Part shown: positions 63,549 through 64,000 of the stretch, piece by piece
Layout: each line of letters begins with the position of its first letter
How positions within the stretch are numbered: the first letter of the stretch is position 1
DNA from: Cryptosporangium aurantiacum
GTDB taxonomy: Bacteria > Actinomycetota > Actinomycetes > Mycobacteriales > Cryptosporangiaceae
Reading direction: 5' to 3'
Assembly (NCBI RefSeq): GCF_900143005.1
Contig: NZ_FRCS01000004.1
Coordinates: 62,001-126,000, forward strand
DNA length: 64,000 bases
Translations under genes and position numbers: made by a program
The notes under the pieces: generated by a model
Database searches by the model: none
What the model was told of the DNA's origin: nothing
What the model saw: the letters and a program-made list of their open reading frames with translations, nothing else

Positions 63549-64000
63549 GTCCCTCGTCGAGGCGGCTCACGTCACCAAGCGCTACGGAACCACGGTGGCG
63601 CTGCGCGACGCCGGGATCGTCGTCCGGGCCGGCGCCACCCACGCCCTCGTCGGGCGCAACGGCGCCGGTAAGTCCACGCTGGTCAGCATCCTCACCGGGC
63701 TCCAAGCCCCGGACGAGGGCACGGTCACGTTCGAAGGCTCGCCCGCCCCGCCGCTGACCGATCGTGACGCCTGGCGGCGGCGCGTGGCCTGCGTCTATCA
63801 GAAGTCGACGATCATCCCCGAGCTGACCGTCGCGGAGAACCTGTTCCTCAACCGGCACCCGGGACGGCTGATCCGGTGGTCGGCGCTCCGCCGGAACGCC
63901 GCGGAGCTGCTCGCGACCTGGGACGTCGAGGTCGACGTCACCCGGCCGGCCGGCGACCTGACCGTGGAGCAGCGCCAGCTCGTCGAGATCGCCAGGGCGC
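63538..64000 (+). CDS. Sugar ABC transporter ATP-binding protein (RbsA/XylG-like), cut by the window end
   Basis: 154 codons are visible. It begins SLVEAAHVTKRYGTTVALRD, Walker A is GRNGAGKST, and the Q-loop region reads VACVYQKSTIIPELTVAENL. The signature is the degenerate LTVEQRQLVEIARA typical of monosaccharide importers with two fused nucleotide-binding domains. ATG 63538 overlaps the end of the binding-protein gene, so they are translated together. A permease gene is expected downstream. Confidence 0.88.
   Translation, partial: MSAESLVEAAHVTKRYGTTVALRDAGIVVRAGATHALVGRNGAGKSTLVSILTGLQAPDEGTVTFEGSPAPPLTDRDAWRRRVACVYQKSTIIPELTVAENLFLNRHPGRLIRWSALRRNAAELLATWDVEVDVTRPAGDLTVEQRQLVEIARA

Overview
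The window is GC-rich actinobacterial DNA. Evidence includes a complete lsr2 gene, GTG/TTG starts behind GGAGG ribosome sites, an IdeR-type iron box, and many TetR, PadR, MerR and GntR regulators. Gene style resembles filamentous actinomycetes such as the Cryptosporangium, Frankia or Micromonospora groups; that placement is inference. No rRNA, CRISPR array or recognisable IS transposase was seen.

Bases 1 to about 11,808 look like an integrated conjugative element ending in a tRNA gene with anticodon CAT. From the left edge it carries an FtsK/TraB-like DNA pump (cut by the window), three or four very small proteins, a divergent GntR/UTRA repressor with a 33-bp perfect dyad operator, a NIPSNAP protein, a membrane-anchored STAND NTPase with 14 WD40 repeats, a 103-residue unknown protein, and an operon of three small proteins, one like a resolvase without its catalytic serine. 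It continues with an XRE-TPR regulator, a membrane protein and a tyrosine integrase 62 bp from the tRNA 3' end. Genes at 8.8-10.6 kb look clearly more AT-rich than the chromosome to the right.

From 12 kb onward the DNA looks like ordinary chromosome in short operons. 12-22 kb: a Ser-rich membrane protein, a glycosyltransferase with an in-frame 21-bp repeat expansion, an SDR, a Baeyer-Villiger-type monooxygenase, a MerR regulator and two secreted M28 aminopeptidase paralogues. 22-29 kb: two divergent SHMT-fold genes and a small-molecule catabolic cluster (cyclase, amidohydrolase, fumarylacetoacetate hydrolase, acyl-CoA dehydrogenase). 29.4-30.1 kb: lsr2 from an apparently leaderless promoter, with a lysine-rich micro-ORF on the other strand.

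30-41 kb: a beta-propeller dehydrogenase-like protein, a PadR/HAAS membrane pair, a TetR/glyoxalase pair, a MazG-like protein, a CheY-like receiver, a protein with an RNase H fold that has lost most catalytic carboxylates, a NarL-type two-component system next to an ABC-2 exporter, and an iron-regulated siderophore-interacting protein. 42-60 kb: agmatine deiminase, a MurG-like transferase, an MMPL exporter with a TetR regulator, several membrane proteins, a metallophosphoesterase, DUF2252, a SulP transporter, and a DHA2 drug exporter with a divergent TetR. The right end (60-64 kb) is a sugar operon, probably for L-fucose: FadR-type regulator, L-fuconate dehydratase, and the binding protein and ATPase of a sugar ABC transporter cut by the window edge.
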